A DNA stretch of 64,000 bases, taken from NCBI GenBank assembly GCA_050873965.1, contig JBNMJS010000002.1, positions 1 to 64,000 of the forward strand, read 5' to 3'. Made by a program: the position numbers and the translations under genes. This document shows, piece after piece, positions 51,430-59,199 of this stretch (position 1 is the first letter of the stretch; the number at the start of each line of letters is the position of its first letter). The DNA comes from UBA2883 sp050873965. GTDB taxonomy: Bacteria; Cyanobacteriota; Vampirovibrionia; Gastranaerophilales; Gastranaerophilaceae. Under the pieces are notes generated by a model. The model worked only from the letters and a program-made list of their open reading frames with translations, did no database searches and was not told where the DNA came from.

Positions 51430-52488
51430 ATGGTTGATGTTTTAAAATTATCTGATTTTGATTATGAATTGCCGGAAGAATTGATTGCACAAACACCATC
51501 TCAAAAAAGAGATTATTCAAAGATGATGGTATTGCACCCAGAAACAGGTGAAATAGAGCATAAGCATTTCTTTGATATTGTAGATTATTTAGACGAAAAT
51601 TGTGTCTTGATTTTGAATAATACAAAGGTTATTCCTGCAAGATTGTACGGTCATAAAGATACTGGTGCTAAGATTGAAATTTTCTTGCTTAAACAAAAAG
51701 AAAATAAATGTTGGGAAGTTTTAATCAAACCATCAAAACGTGTAAAAATCGGAACAAAAATTACAATATCAGAAAAACTTTCAGCAACTGTTGTTGAGCC
51801 ATTGGAAGATGACGGCAAGTGGCTTGTTCAACTTGATTATGAAGGTGATATTTATGGTGTATTATCAGAAGTTGGAAATGTTCCATTACCACCATATATT
51901 GAACGTAAGATGTCATCAGAAGAATTGAAAAAATTAGATTATGAACGTTATCAAACCGTTTATGCTAAAAATGAGGGTTCTGTAGCAGCACCAACTGCTG
52001 GTTTGCATTTTACAACAGAGATATTAGACAAGCTTAGAAACAAAGGTGTTGAAATTGGCTTTGTTACATTAAATGTTGGTTTGGGTACGTTTAGGCCAGT
52101 TAAATGTGAAAATGTTTTAGAACACAAGATGGATTCTGAAGCGTATCATATTTCTAAAGAAACTGCTGAATTGATAAATAGAGCAAAAAAAGAAGGCAAA
52201 AAGATTGTTGCTGTTGGTACAACAACTGTAAGAACGTTAGAATCAGCATATAAAGAATTTGGAGAGATAAAAGAGTGTAGTTCATCATCAACATTATTTA
52301 TTTATCCACCTTATGAATTTAAGGTGATTGATAGATTGATTACGAATTTTCATTTGCCAAAATCAACATTATTGATGCTTGTTTCAGCATTAGCTGGAAA
52401 AGAATGCATATTTAATGCATATCATTCAGCAATAGAAAACAAATACAGATTTTACAGTTATGGCGACTGTATGTTTATAGATAAATAG
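51430..52488 (+). CDS. queA: S-adenosylmethionine:tRNA ribosyltransferase-isomerase
   Basis: It transfers and rearranges the ribosyl group of SAM onto preQ1-tRNA to give epoxyqueuosine. The 352 residues match: DFDYELPEELIAQTP, RDYSKMMVL, LILNNTKVIPARLYG, VGNVPLPPYIERK, YQTVYAKNEGSVAAPTAGLHFT and RLITNFHLPKSTLLMLVSA. It starts two bases after yidC. queH, which completes the pathway, is at 10.1 kb. Confidence 0.97.
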   Translation: MVDVLKLSDFDYELPEELIAQTPSQKRDYSKMMVLHPETGEIEHKHFFDIVDYLDENCVLILNNTKVIPARLYGHKDTGAKIEIFLLKQKENKCWEVLIKPSKRVKIGTKITISEKLSATVVEPLEDDGKWLVQLDYEGDIYGVLSEVGNVPLPPYIERKMSSEELKKLDYERYQTVYAKNEGSVAAPTAGLHFTTEILDKLRNKGVEIGFVTLNVGLGTFRPVKCENVLEHKMDSEAYHISKETAELINRAKKEGKKIVAVGTTTVRTLESAYKEFGEIKECSSSSTLFIYPPYEFKVIDRLITNFHLPKSTLLMLVSALAGKECIFNAYHSAIENKYRFYSYGDCMFIDK

Positions 52489-52490
52489 TT

Positions 52491-53810
52491 ATGAAGATTT
52501 TTGAGAAAAAATATATACAAGAGTTATTTCAATTAGCACTACCGATAATCATGGGAAATTTGGGCATGATTTTGTTGGGTGCAGTAGATTGTTTTGTTGG
52601 TGGACGTTATTCAACATCTGCACTAGCAGCAATTAGTATTGCAACATCAATACATGCAACAGTTATGATGTTTGGCATGGGATTGACTGTTAGCATTTCA
52701 CCATTGTTGTCAAATTATAGAGGTGCAAAGATTGGAACTAAAAAATATTTTTATCCAACCGTAAAATTTGCTTTGATAATGGCAACCGTTTTGATGTTCG
52801 CAACATTTGCTTATATTCCATTATTGAAGTATTTGGGATATGAACCAAACTTGTTGAAAGATATTCAAAAATTTACGTTTATCTTGGCTTTTTCAACTTT
52901 TGGGGCAGAATTAAATGTTGCATTGAAAGAGTTTTTACAGTCTTATGAAATCGTTTTTGTTCCGAATTTTTTGATGATATTATCTGTATTTTTAAACTTA
53001 TATTTGAATTGTATATTTGTATTTGGTTGCTATGGATTTCCTGCAATGGGTGTAGCAGGTATTGCACTTGCGACAACATTTGTTAGAACTGCTATAGCAT
53101 TGGCTTTATTAGGATATTGTTTATGGAAATTTAATTTTTCATCGTTTAAGGATACAAATTATTATAAACAAATATTTAAGATAGGTATTCCAATTTCAGC
53201 AGCGATTATGATTGAATTCTTAGCATTTAATTATATAGCAATTGTTTTAGGTCGTGTGTCTGGTGCTTATGCAGCTGCTCATAATATTATTTTGGTAATC
53301 AGTAGTACAATGTTTATGATACCAATGGGTATATCGAATGCACTTGCCGTTAAAATAGGATATGCAAATGGAGCAAAGAATTATACTGAATTGGTTAAAT
53401 ATATCAAAAATGGTGTTGGCGTAACATTGTCATTTATGACTTTTTCAGCATTAGTTTTATCAATATTCCCAACTCAATTAGCATCAATATTTACAACAGA
53501 TAAAAGTTTAGTTACTTTGATTACGCCTGTAATGGTATTGGTTGCAGCATTCCAATTGTCTGATGGTTTGCAATCTGCTCTTGGTGGTATATATAAAGGG
53601 CTTAAAAAAACAGGTTTTGTAATGGGGGCAAATGTGATTGCTTATTTATTGATAAGCGTAACATTAGGCACATATTTAGGCATTGTGCGTAAGATGTACT
53701 TATTTGGTTGTTGGTCTGCTCTATGTATATCTTCTTTCTTGTTGAGTGTGATACTTGCAACGTGTTTGGTATTTATTCTTAAACGATTAAAGAAAAAATA
53801 TCTAAATTAG
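52491..53810 (+). CDS. MATE-family efflux transporter
   Basis: A 439-residue protein with twelve predicted transmembrane helices in two homologous halves, the MATE architecture. LFQLALPIIMGNLGMILLGAVDCFVGG opens the first half and IFKIGIPISAAIMIEFLAFN the second. QLSDGLQSALGGIYKGLKKTGFVMGAN is the typical late loop. Members export cationic drugs, metabolites or, in related groups, lipid-linked or peptide products using Na+ or H+. The substrate is not predictable. It follows queA by two bases and ends four bases inside the convergent ART-like gene. Confidence 0.92.
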   Translation: MKIFEKKYIQELFQLALPIIMGNLGMILLGAVDCFVGGRYSTSALAAISIATSIHATVMMFGMGLTVSISPLLSNYRGAKIGTKKYFYPTVKFALIMATVLMFATFAYIPLLKYLGYEPNLLKDIQKFTFILAFSTFGAELNVALKEFLQSYEIVFVPNFLMILSVFLNLYLNCIFVFGCYGFPAMGVAGIALATTFVRTAIALALLGYCLWKFNFSSFKDTNYYKQIFKIGIPISAAIMIEFLAFNYIAIVLGRVSGAYAAAHNIILVISSTMFMIPMGISNALAVKIGYANGAKNYTELVKYIKNGVGVTLSFMTFSALVLSIFPTQLASIFTTDKSLVTLITPVMVLVAAFQLSDGLQSALGGIYKGLKKTGFVMGANVIAYLLISVTLGTYLGIVRKMYLFGCWSALCISSFLLSVILATCLVFILKRLKKKYLN

Positions 53811-55120
53811 AAACCAAGAGGGTGGTCGTTAGCGTATTGCATAGCCCTTTTTAAGGCTGCAAATTTTTCTCCGACATCGCTAACACGTTCTTTGAAGGTT
53901 CTTGGTGCAATTTCAAGTTTTTCTGGACTATAAACAATTAGTTGTGATTGTTTTTTACCAATTGCTTCATTTATATTCGGTGTGAAATCAAATAAACCAC
54001 CACCGCCTTTTACTCCTTTTGGAATGTATGCAGCATCATATCCAGCCTGTTTAAAGATTTTTTCTGTTAAGCATTCAATCATTGCATTCTTTTTGCCAGC
54101 ACCAAGATTTTTAAGTTCTTCTGCTGTCATTCTTTCTGAAAGAAATGAGTTAAGAGTATTGAAAAATGCTTTATGACTTTTTTCTGTTACTAATGCAATC
54201 TTAGCATCTTGTTGCATTTGAACAGGTATAATATTCCCAAATAAACCTGAAAAATAAGATGCTACACCTATATCTGGAGTTACATAAACACCTGCTCCTA
54301 GTTCTCTAGCAGCAGTTTCTATTTGATTGCTGGCATGGTTTGTAAAACCATTATTATATACTTTTCTAGCTTTTTTTGTTCCATGAAAGAATGTCCCATC
54401 TTGAGGAAGAATATCTCTAGGACATTCTGTTATATTTGGTTTTAATTGTAGATTATGTGTATCATCTAATCTAAACATTAATGTACTGCGATCGTAGTCT
54501 ATACCATCTTGTTTATCAAAGAATGATTTAATTTGATTTATACGTTCTTCATTCGTTTTTGTAAACTCTGAGGCTTTTTTTGAACTATCAATATTTTTGC
54601 CTTGTGCTAATTCTTGTTCAATGTTTGTTGTATATTTGTTTAATTCTAGTTTTAATTCTTTTAAAGCTTTTGCTGTATCTTTATCAGGTGTAAGATTGTG
54701 TTCTTGTATATATCTTTCAATATCTGCAAGGTTTTGATGTGCTGCTGATTTGTATTCAACAGGTTTAAAAAGTGTTAAGAAATCGTTGATGGTAGTCTTA
54801 AATGTACCTTCTTTATGAAGCAATTCATCTGCTAATTTATTACCTTCTCTGTAGATTTCATTTGTAAATTCTGAATTTCCTTTTAGGACTTTTGCTGCTT
54901 TTGCAGGATTTCGTCCAATCATTACAGCAAGTGCAACGGCACTACTGGCAGTACCAATTGCAGTTGCAATCAAAGCACGCTTTTTGATGTCTTTTTTAGA
55001 TGCAAAAAACTTAATAGTATCTTGTTTTAGACCTGTATCATTAGGTTTTATTTCACCAGTTTTTTGTGGTTCAATATTTGCCGTCGTGTTGGTTGATGTA
55101 ATTTTAGAAATTTCTGTCAT
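53807..55120 (-). CDS. membrane-anchored protein with PARP-like ADP-ribosyltransferase domain (copy A)
   Basis: A 437-residue protein. Residues 1-45 are polar. A single hydrophobic segment at about 49-68 (ALIATAIGTASSAVALAVMIG) is followed by a charged helical region to about 230. The C-terminal part resembles the PARP/ART-PolyVal fold: GTFFHGTKKARKVYNNGF with H246, ELGAGVYVTPDIGVASYFSG with Y279, GNIIPVQM, then GYDAAYIPKGV and QSQLIVYSPEKLEI. The last block lies where PARPs place the catalytic glutamate and has Q393 instead (H-Y-Q triad), so mono-transfer or altered chemistry is expected. It aligns with copy B almost without gaps. There is no Sec signal. The domain call is by motif, not by search. 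Confidence 0.72.
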   Translation of the reverse strand: MTEISKITSTNTTANIEPQKTGEIKPNDTGLKQDTIKFFASKKDIKKRALIATAIGTASSAVALAVMIGRNPAKAAKVLKGNSEFTNEIYREGNKLADELLHKEGTFKTTINDFLTLFKPVEYKSAAHQNLADIERYIQEHNLTPDKDTAKALKELKLELNKYTTNIEQELAQGKNIDSSKKASEFTKTNEERINQIKSFFDKQDGIDYDRSTLMFRLDDTHNLQLKPNITECPRDILPQDGTFFHGTKKARKVYNNGFTNHASNQIETAARELGAGVYVTPDIGVASYFSGLFGNIIPVQMQQDAKIALVTEKSHKAFFNTLNSFLSERMTAEELKNLGAGKKNAMIECLTEKIFKQAGYDAAYIPKGVKGGGGLFDFTPNINEAIGKKQSQLIVYSPEKLEIAPRTFKERVSDVGEKFAALKRAMQYANDHPLGF

Positions 55121-55188
55121 ATATGAATAAAGGTTTTTTAGTACAAAAATTTGCGTATTTTGAAAAAATTTGTTAAAAAGTTTAATAT

Positions 55189-56490
55189 TTATGCATGTGA
55201 ATTGTGAAATCTATAAATAAAAGAGTCGAATTTTTCTTTTAAATCACTAACACGTTCTTTGAATGTTCTAGGTGCTATTTCAAGTTTTTCTGGTGTAAAA
55301 ATGACTACTTGTCGTTGTTTTGCACCTATTACTTGATTCATATCTGTATTGAATAAATTTGATAAACCACCATCACTTTTTACACCTTTGGGTAAATATG
55401 CTGCATCGTAACCTGCTTTTTGAAAAACTTTTTGAATTAGACATTCTTTTGTAGCATTTTGAATTTCGACTGGTAATTTTTTGAATTCTTTTAGAGGATA
55501 ACGTTCATTGACAAACGGTAGTAATCGTTTATGTAAATCTCTATGACTTTGCTCTGTGACAAGTGCAATTTTAGAGTCTTTTGTTAGTTTAATAGGAATA
55601 ATATCACCATTCAAACCAGAAAAGTGTGCAGCAACTCTTACATCTGGTGTGACATATACTCCAGCACCAAGTTCTCGTTGTTCTCTACTCAACTGATTAC
55701 TTGTATAACTATTAAATCCTGTAGCATATACTTTATCAGCCTTTTTTGTTCCGTGATAAAAAATTCCATTTGTAGGAAGTGCGTTTTGTGGACACTCTGA
55801 TATATATGATTTCAATTGACTTCTCATTGCTGCATTTGAAGGTTTGAATTTCATTTGTAATTCTTTGCTATCAGTCAAATTCTTTTCTAAAAAATTATTG
55901 ATAGTTGTCAAATATGGTTTACTTACTCGAGAAAATAGTTCTTGTCGTTTCTTTTCATTAACTTGATTACCTTTTAAAAGTTCTTGTTCTACTGTATTGC
56001 AGTGTCTATTTAAAGTTTGTTTCAATAGTTTAAAAGCACGTATCGTGTTTTTATCTTGTGCAATGTTGTTCTCTGCTAGGATACTTTCTGTTTGAGCAAT
56101 ATCAGCGTGTAAACCTGTTTTGAATGTAGGTTTTTCGAATATTTTTAATACTGTTGGTAAATTTATTTTGTAGTTACCTGTCTTATTTAAGATATTGTCT
56201 GCAATTCTATTACCTTCTTCATAGGCTTTGTTTAAGAAGGTAGAATTTCCGTGCAAAACTTTTGCCATTTTTGCAGGGTTGCGCCCTATCATTATTCCTA
56301 ATGATAGAGAACTTAGCGTTAGACCAGTTGATGCAGTTATAAGTACAGCATTCTTTTTATATTTTTCCTTTGTTGATAACTCTAGTTTGTCGTGTTCAAA
56401 CTTTAATGGATGAGTACTTATGTTTTTTTGTTTGGTTGAACTGTTTAATTTGGTCGAAACTGTAGGTAATATTCTTGAGATTTCAGTCAT
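55189..56490 (-). CDS. membrane-anchored protein with PARP-like ADP-ribosyltransferase domain (copy B)
   Basis: A 433-residue paralogue of the gene downstream, from a tandem duplication. The same positions carry the same motifs: hydrophobic segment about 49-68 (SSLSLGIMIGRNPAKMAKVL), GIFYHGTKKADKVYATGF with H246, ELGAGVYVTPDVRVAAHFSG with Y279, GYDAAYLPKGVKSDGG and QRQVVIFTPEKLEIAPRTFKERVSD. The helical middle is much more divergent than the C-terminal domain, which suggests that the catalytic fold is under selection. I start it at ATG 56490, with AGGT upstream, so that both copies begin MTEIS. An upstream ATG at 56532 is unlikely. Target and partner are unknown. Confidence 0.72.
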   Translation of the reverse strand: MTEISRILPTVSTKLNSSTKQKNISTHPLKFEHDKLELSTKEKYKKNAVLITASTGLTLSSLSLGIMIGRNPAKMAKVLHGNSTFLNKAYEEGNRIADNILNKTGNYKINLPTVLKIFEKPTFKTGLHADIAQTESILAENNIAQDKNTIRAFKLLKQTLNRHCNTVEQELLKGNQVNEKKRQELFSRVSKPYLTTINNFLEKNLTDSKELQMKFKPSNAAMRSQLKSYISECPQNALPTNGIFYHGTKKADKVYATGFNSYTSNQLSREQRELGAGVYVTPDVRVAAHFSGLNGDIIPIKLTKDSKIALVTEQSHRDLHKRLLPFVNERYPLKEFKKLPVEIQNATKECLIQKVFQKAGYDAAYLPKGVKSDGGLSNLFNTDMNQVIGAKQRQVVIFTPEKLEIAPRTFKERVSDLKEKFDSFIYRFHNSHA

Positions 56491-56630
56491 TCGATACCTA
56501 AGATTATAACTTCTACAATTGTTATTATACATTTTTTTTGAAAACTTACTAGTACTTTCTCTAATTCTTTACATTCTTCACAAAGTAGAAAATTTGTAGT
56601 AAACTTAGTTAAGAGAAAAAGGAGCTTTTA

Positions 56631-56924
56631 ATGTCAGATAAAAAAGTCGTTAGTTTAGGTGAACAACGTTCTAAACATAAAGAAGATGATGAAAGAGAAG
56701 AAGTTGCAAAGGCTTCTGAAAATGAATCAGAACAAGAAGAAAGAGTTTATTGTAGTTTCTGTGGACGACCAAATACAGAAGTTGTAAAAATGGTTAAAGG
56801 TCCAGGAGTTAATATTTGTTCAGAATGTACAATGATTGCAGTTCAATATCTTATATTGAATGATAGAATGCCATCAGCAGAGGCTCAATCAATATTAGAT
56901 ACATTCTGGGGTAAATGTAGGTAA
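56631..56924 (+). CDS. stand-alone ClpX-type C4 zinc finger protein
   Basis: A 97-residue protein. The first 40 residues are highly charged, and the rest is the ClpX N-terminal zinc-binding domain: YCSFCGRPNTEVVKMVKGPGVNICSECT, with four cysteines in two C-x2-C pairs. In ClpX this domain dimerises and binds adaptors and some substrates. Here the AAA+ ATPase is missing and the protein ends just after the domain, so it may be an adaptor or a competitor for ClpX. AAAAAGGAG precedes ATG 56631. It leads an operon that also encodes a Clp N-domain protein. Confidence 0.88.
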   Translation: MSDKKVVSLGEQRSKHKEDDEREEVAKASENESEQEERVYCSFCGRPNTEVVKMVKGPGVNICSECTMIAVQYLILNDRMPSAEAQSILDTFWGKCR

Positions 56925-56929
56925 GAATT

Positions 56930-58525
56930 ATGAATAAAATACAAATTAGAGCAGAAATTTTAACATTAATAACTAAATTACAAACAACAACAGCCGTTTC
57001 TGATGAAATGTTTGCTACACTTGATGCTGAACCTGACAAACAAGCCATTATGGATGTTTTGTTAAAAGAGTTGGCTAGAGCAAAAGAACAAAAGGCGTTT
57101 GTTATTTGTTATATCTTAACAAGATTGTTTGATAAAGATACTCTTGTTGAAAACTTAAGAGAATTTATCAGAGATAGAAAAATTAGCGATTATGCTAAAA
57201 TGATTGCTTTTAATTTGTTGAGAGATTTAGGTAGTGAAGTTCATTATGATGAAGTGAATGGATACTTTACTGAATTTGACCAAATTGTTGAAGAAGAAAC
57301 AAAAGAAATGTTAAATTCAGCATTGATGAATCCTGAAGCACAGATTGATTTTATAGATTTCTTATCAGCACTAAATCCTGATGACCAATTAGTTTTGGTT
57401 AGAGCCTTGAACGAAGATTATACTCAAGATGCGTTGGCAAATATTTTAATTCCATTATTCTTGTATAATCCAAAAACTGAATTGGCAAAAGAAGTTATTA
57501 AATTGTTGAGTGACTCTCGTTCTCAATTGGCATTCCACGCATTTGAGGAAGCAAAAGATTTTGTTAGTGAAGATTTAATCCCATTGTTGAATAAAGGTTT
57601 ATCAGCTTTGAAATTGTCAGGTATAAGAGTTGATAATGCTGTTGATTTTTATAAAAATATTTTAAAATCTTCAAAACCATACAAATCTTATATTAGTTAT
57701 CCCGATGGACATGGCAACCAAGCAGTTGTATTTACACGTATTAGAGAAGATGAAGTTATTCAATTTGTTGCAATGGTATTGAATGACAAATATGGTATTT
57801 TGGATTGCTTTGGCTTTAACGAAATTACTAAAAACGATTTGAATAAAATTTTACATAAGTTCTATGGTGAAAAAGGTGGAGTTGAAGTTGAACATTCTGT
57901 TGTTAAGTATTTAGTTGATAGAGCAGAAAAATTGGCTCGTTACAACAAGGACTCTGTACCTTATGAGTATGTTTGTTGGAAAAATACTTTGTTAGATATA
58001 GAACCAACTAAACCAGAATGCAAGTTAGAATTTGTAGATTTAACCAAAGAAAATATTGATGAATTATGTTTAGATGATATTTCTCAATCTTGGTTTTATG
58101 ATGAATATACTTCAGAAGAATTTGCAAATATGATTAAAAATTTGAATGAAGTATTTAAGGCAAATGATTTTAATGCTGATTTAGATAAATTCTTAGAAGA
58201 AAACTATTTAAAGGTTTATACACCAGAAGAAATAGAACTTTGGAAAAATCGTTTCTATTTGACAGCATATTTAAAACAATTAGAGGGTGATAATAGAAAG
58301 GCTCAATTGTATTATTCAATTGGTGATAACAAATCATTCTTGACGAATATATTAAGAAAAAGTATTTATGAATACTACGTATTACAACGTTGGAATTTGA
58401 AAAACTCAGCAAATACAACTAATATGTTCAAAAAAGACAAAAACTTATCATCTGAATTTGAATTGATGCAATTAGATATGATTATTTCTACTATTGAATC
58501 AAAATGGGTTAATGAAGATGCATAA
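56930..58525 (+). CDS. hypothetical helical-repeat protein, 531 aa
   Basis: No named family is recognised. The first 230 residues look like an alpha-solenoid of HEAT-like helical pairs. A compact alpha/beta part with YISYPDGHGNQAVVFTRIREDEVIQFVAMVLNDKYG-like strands follows at about 255-300, and then a second helical region. There is no signal peptide and no membrane helix. It sits five bases after the ClpX-zinc-finger gene and overlaps ruvX, so it is co-transcribed with both. A role as a scaffold or adaptor is possible but unsupported by any motif. Confidence 0.75.
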   Translation: MNKIQIRAEILTLITKLQTTTAVSDEMFATLDAEPDKQAIMDVLLKELARAKEQKAFVICYILTRLFDKDTLVENLREFIRDRKISDYAKMIAFNLLRDLGSEVHYDEVNGYFTEFDQIVEEETKEMLNSALMNPEAQIDFIDFLSALNPDDQLVLVRALNEDYTQDALANILIPLFLYNPKTELAKEVIKLLSDSRSQLAFHAFEEAKDFVSEDLIPLLNKGLSALKLSGIRVDNAVDFYKNILKSSKPYKSYISYPDGHGNQAVVFTRIREDEVIQFVAMVLNDKYGILDCFGFNEITKNDLNKILHKFYGEKGGVEVEHSVVKYLVDRAEKLARYNKDSVPYEYVCWKNTLLDIEPTKPECKLEFVDLTKENIDELCLDDISQSWFYDEYTSEEFANMIKNLNEVFKANDFNADLDKFLEENYLKVYTPEEIELWKNRFYLTAYLKQLEGDNRKAQLYYSIGDNKSFLTNILRKSIYEYYVLQRWNLKNSANTTNMFKKDKNLSSEFELMQLDMIISTIESKWVNEDA

Positions 58526-58916
58526 AATAATGTGTCTTGATGTAGGAACGAAACGTATAGGAGTTGCTTTAAGTGATTATTTACACGTTACGGCAAGTGG
58601 GTTATGTTGTGTTCCTAGAAAACCTGAAGAAGAAGCAATAAAAGAAATAAAAAAGATTGCAAAAGAAAATAATGTTAAAGTCATAGTTTTTGGTGTACCA
58701 GTTAATATGGACGGAACTTATGGCTTTCAATCTGAGGATTGTAAAAATTTCGCTGGTAATTTTGATGAGTTTGATATAATATTTGAAGATGAACGATTGA
58801 CTTCTGATTTAGCAGAAGAAAATTTAAGAAATAGAAAAATCGATTTTAGAAAAAATAAATCTTTGGTTGATATTGAAAGTGCGTGTATTATACTAGAACA
58901 ATATTTAGGAAAGTGA
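58518..58916 (+). CDS. ruvX: RuvX/YqgF-type putative Holliday-junction resolvase
   Basis: A 132-residue RNase H-fold nuclease, also reported to act in pre-16S rRNA processing. CLDVGTKRIGVALSDYLHV carries the first catalytic aspartate, VIVFGVPVNMDGTYG the second strand, and FEDERLTSDLAEENL the conserved E-R-L block; DIESACIILEQYL holds the last acid. I start it at ATG 58518, whose distance to the LDVGTK motif matches the family; ATG 58512 or 58494 would add residues. It overlaps the helical-repeat gene by 8 bases and is followed by a DUF1292 gene, the same order as in many Firmicutes. Confidence 0.93.
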   Translation: MHKIMCLDVGTKRIGVALSDYLHVTASGLCCVPRKPEEEAIKEIKKIAKENNVKVIVFGVPVNMDGTYGFQSEDCKNFAGNFDEFDIIFEDERLTSDLAEENLRNRKIDFRKNKSLVDIESACIILEQYLGK

Positions 58917-58923
58917 GTTTAAA

Positions 58924-59199
58924 ATGAGTAAAGTTAATGAAGATAATATAATTGAAACTATTGATGAAGATGGTGAAGTAATCAAATTTGAATTGTTTGA
59001 CGTTATCGAATTTGAAGAAAAAGAATATGCTCTTTTATTACCAGTAGATGTTGAAGCTGATGAAGATTCAGATGAGTCAGAAATGGTATTGATGCGTTTA
59101 GTAAAAGAGGGTGAAGAATATTCTTTTGAAACAATTGATGATGAAGAAGAATTCGAAAGAGTTTCAGATTATCTTGAATCAATAGAGGACGAAGATTAG
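58924..59199 (+). CDS. DUF1292 (YrzB-like) acidic protein
   Basis: A 91-residue, strongly acidic protein matching DUF1292: IETIDEDGEVIKFELFDVIEFEEKEYALLLPV, then EMVLMRLVKEGEEYSFETIDDEEEFERV. It has no known function. The ruvX-DUF1292 neighbourhood is conserved in low-GC Gram-positive bacteria (yrrK-yrzB), so its occurrence here suggests an old functional link or horizontal sharing of the cluster. Its stop overlaps the next start by one base (TAGTG). Confidence 0.88.
   Translation: MSKVNEDNIIETIDEDGEVIKFELFDVIEFEEKEYALLLPVDVEADEDSDESEMVLMRLVKEGEEYSFETIDDEEEFERVSDYLESIEDED

Noticed and set aside
53807..56490. Reading the tandem pair as a toxin-antitoxin system
   Set aside because: Both genes encode the same domain layout, so neither is an antitoxin. 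They look like a duplication of one effector-like gene.
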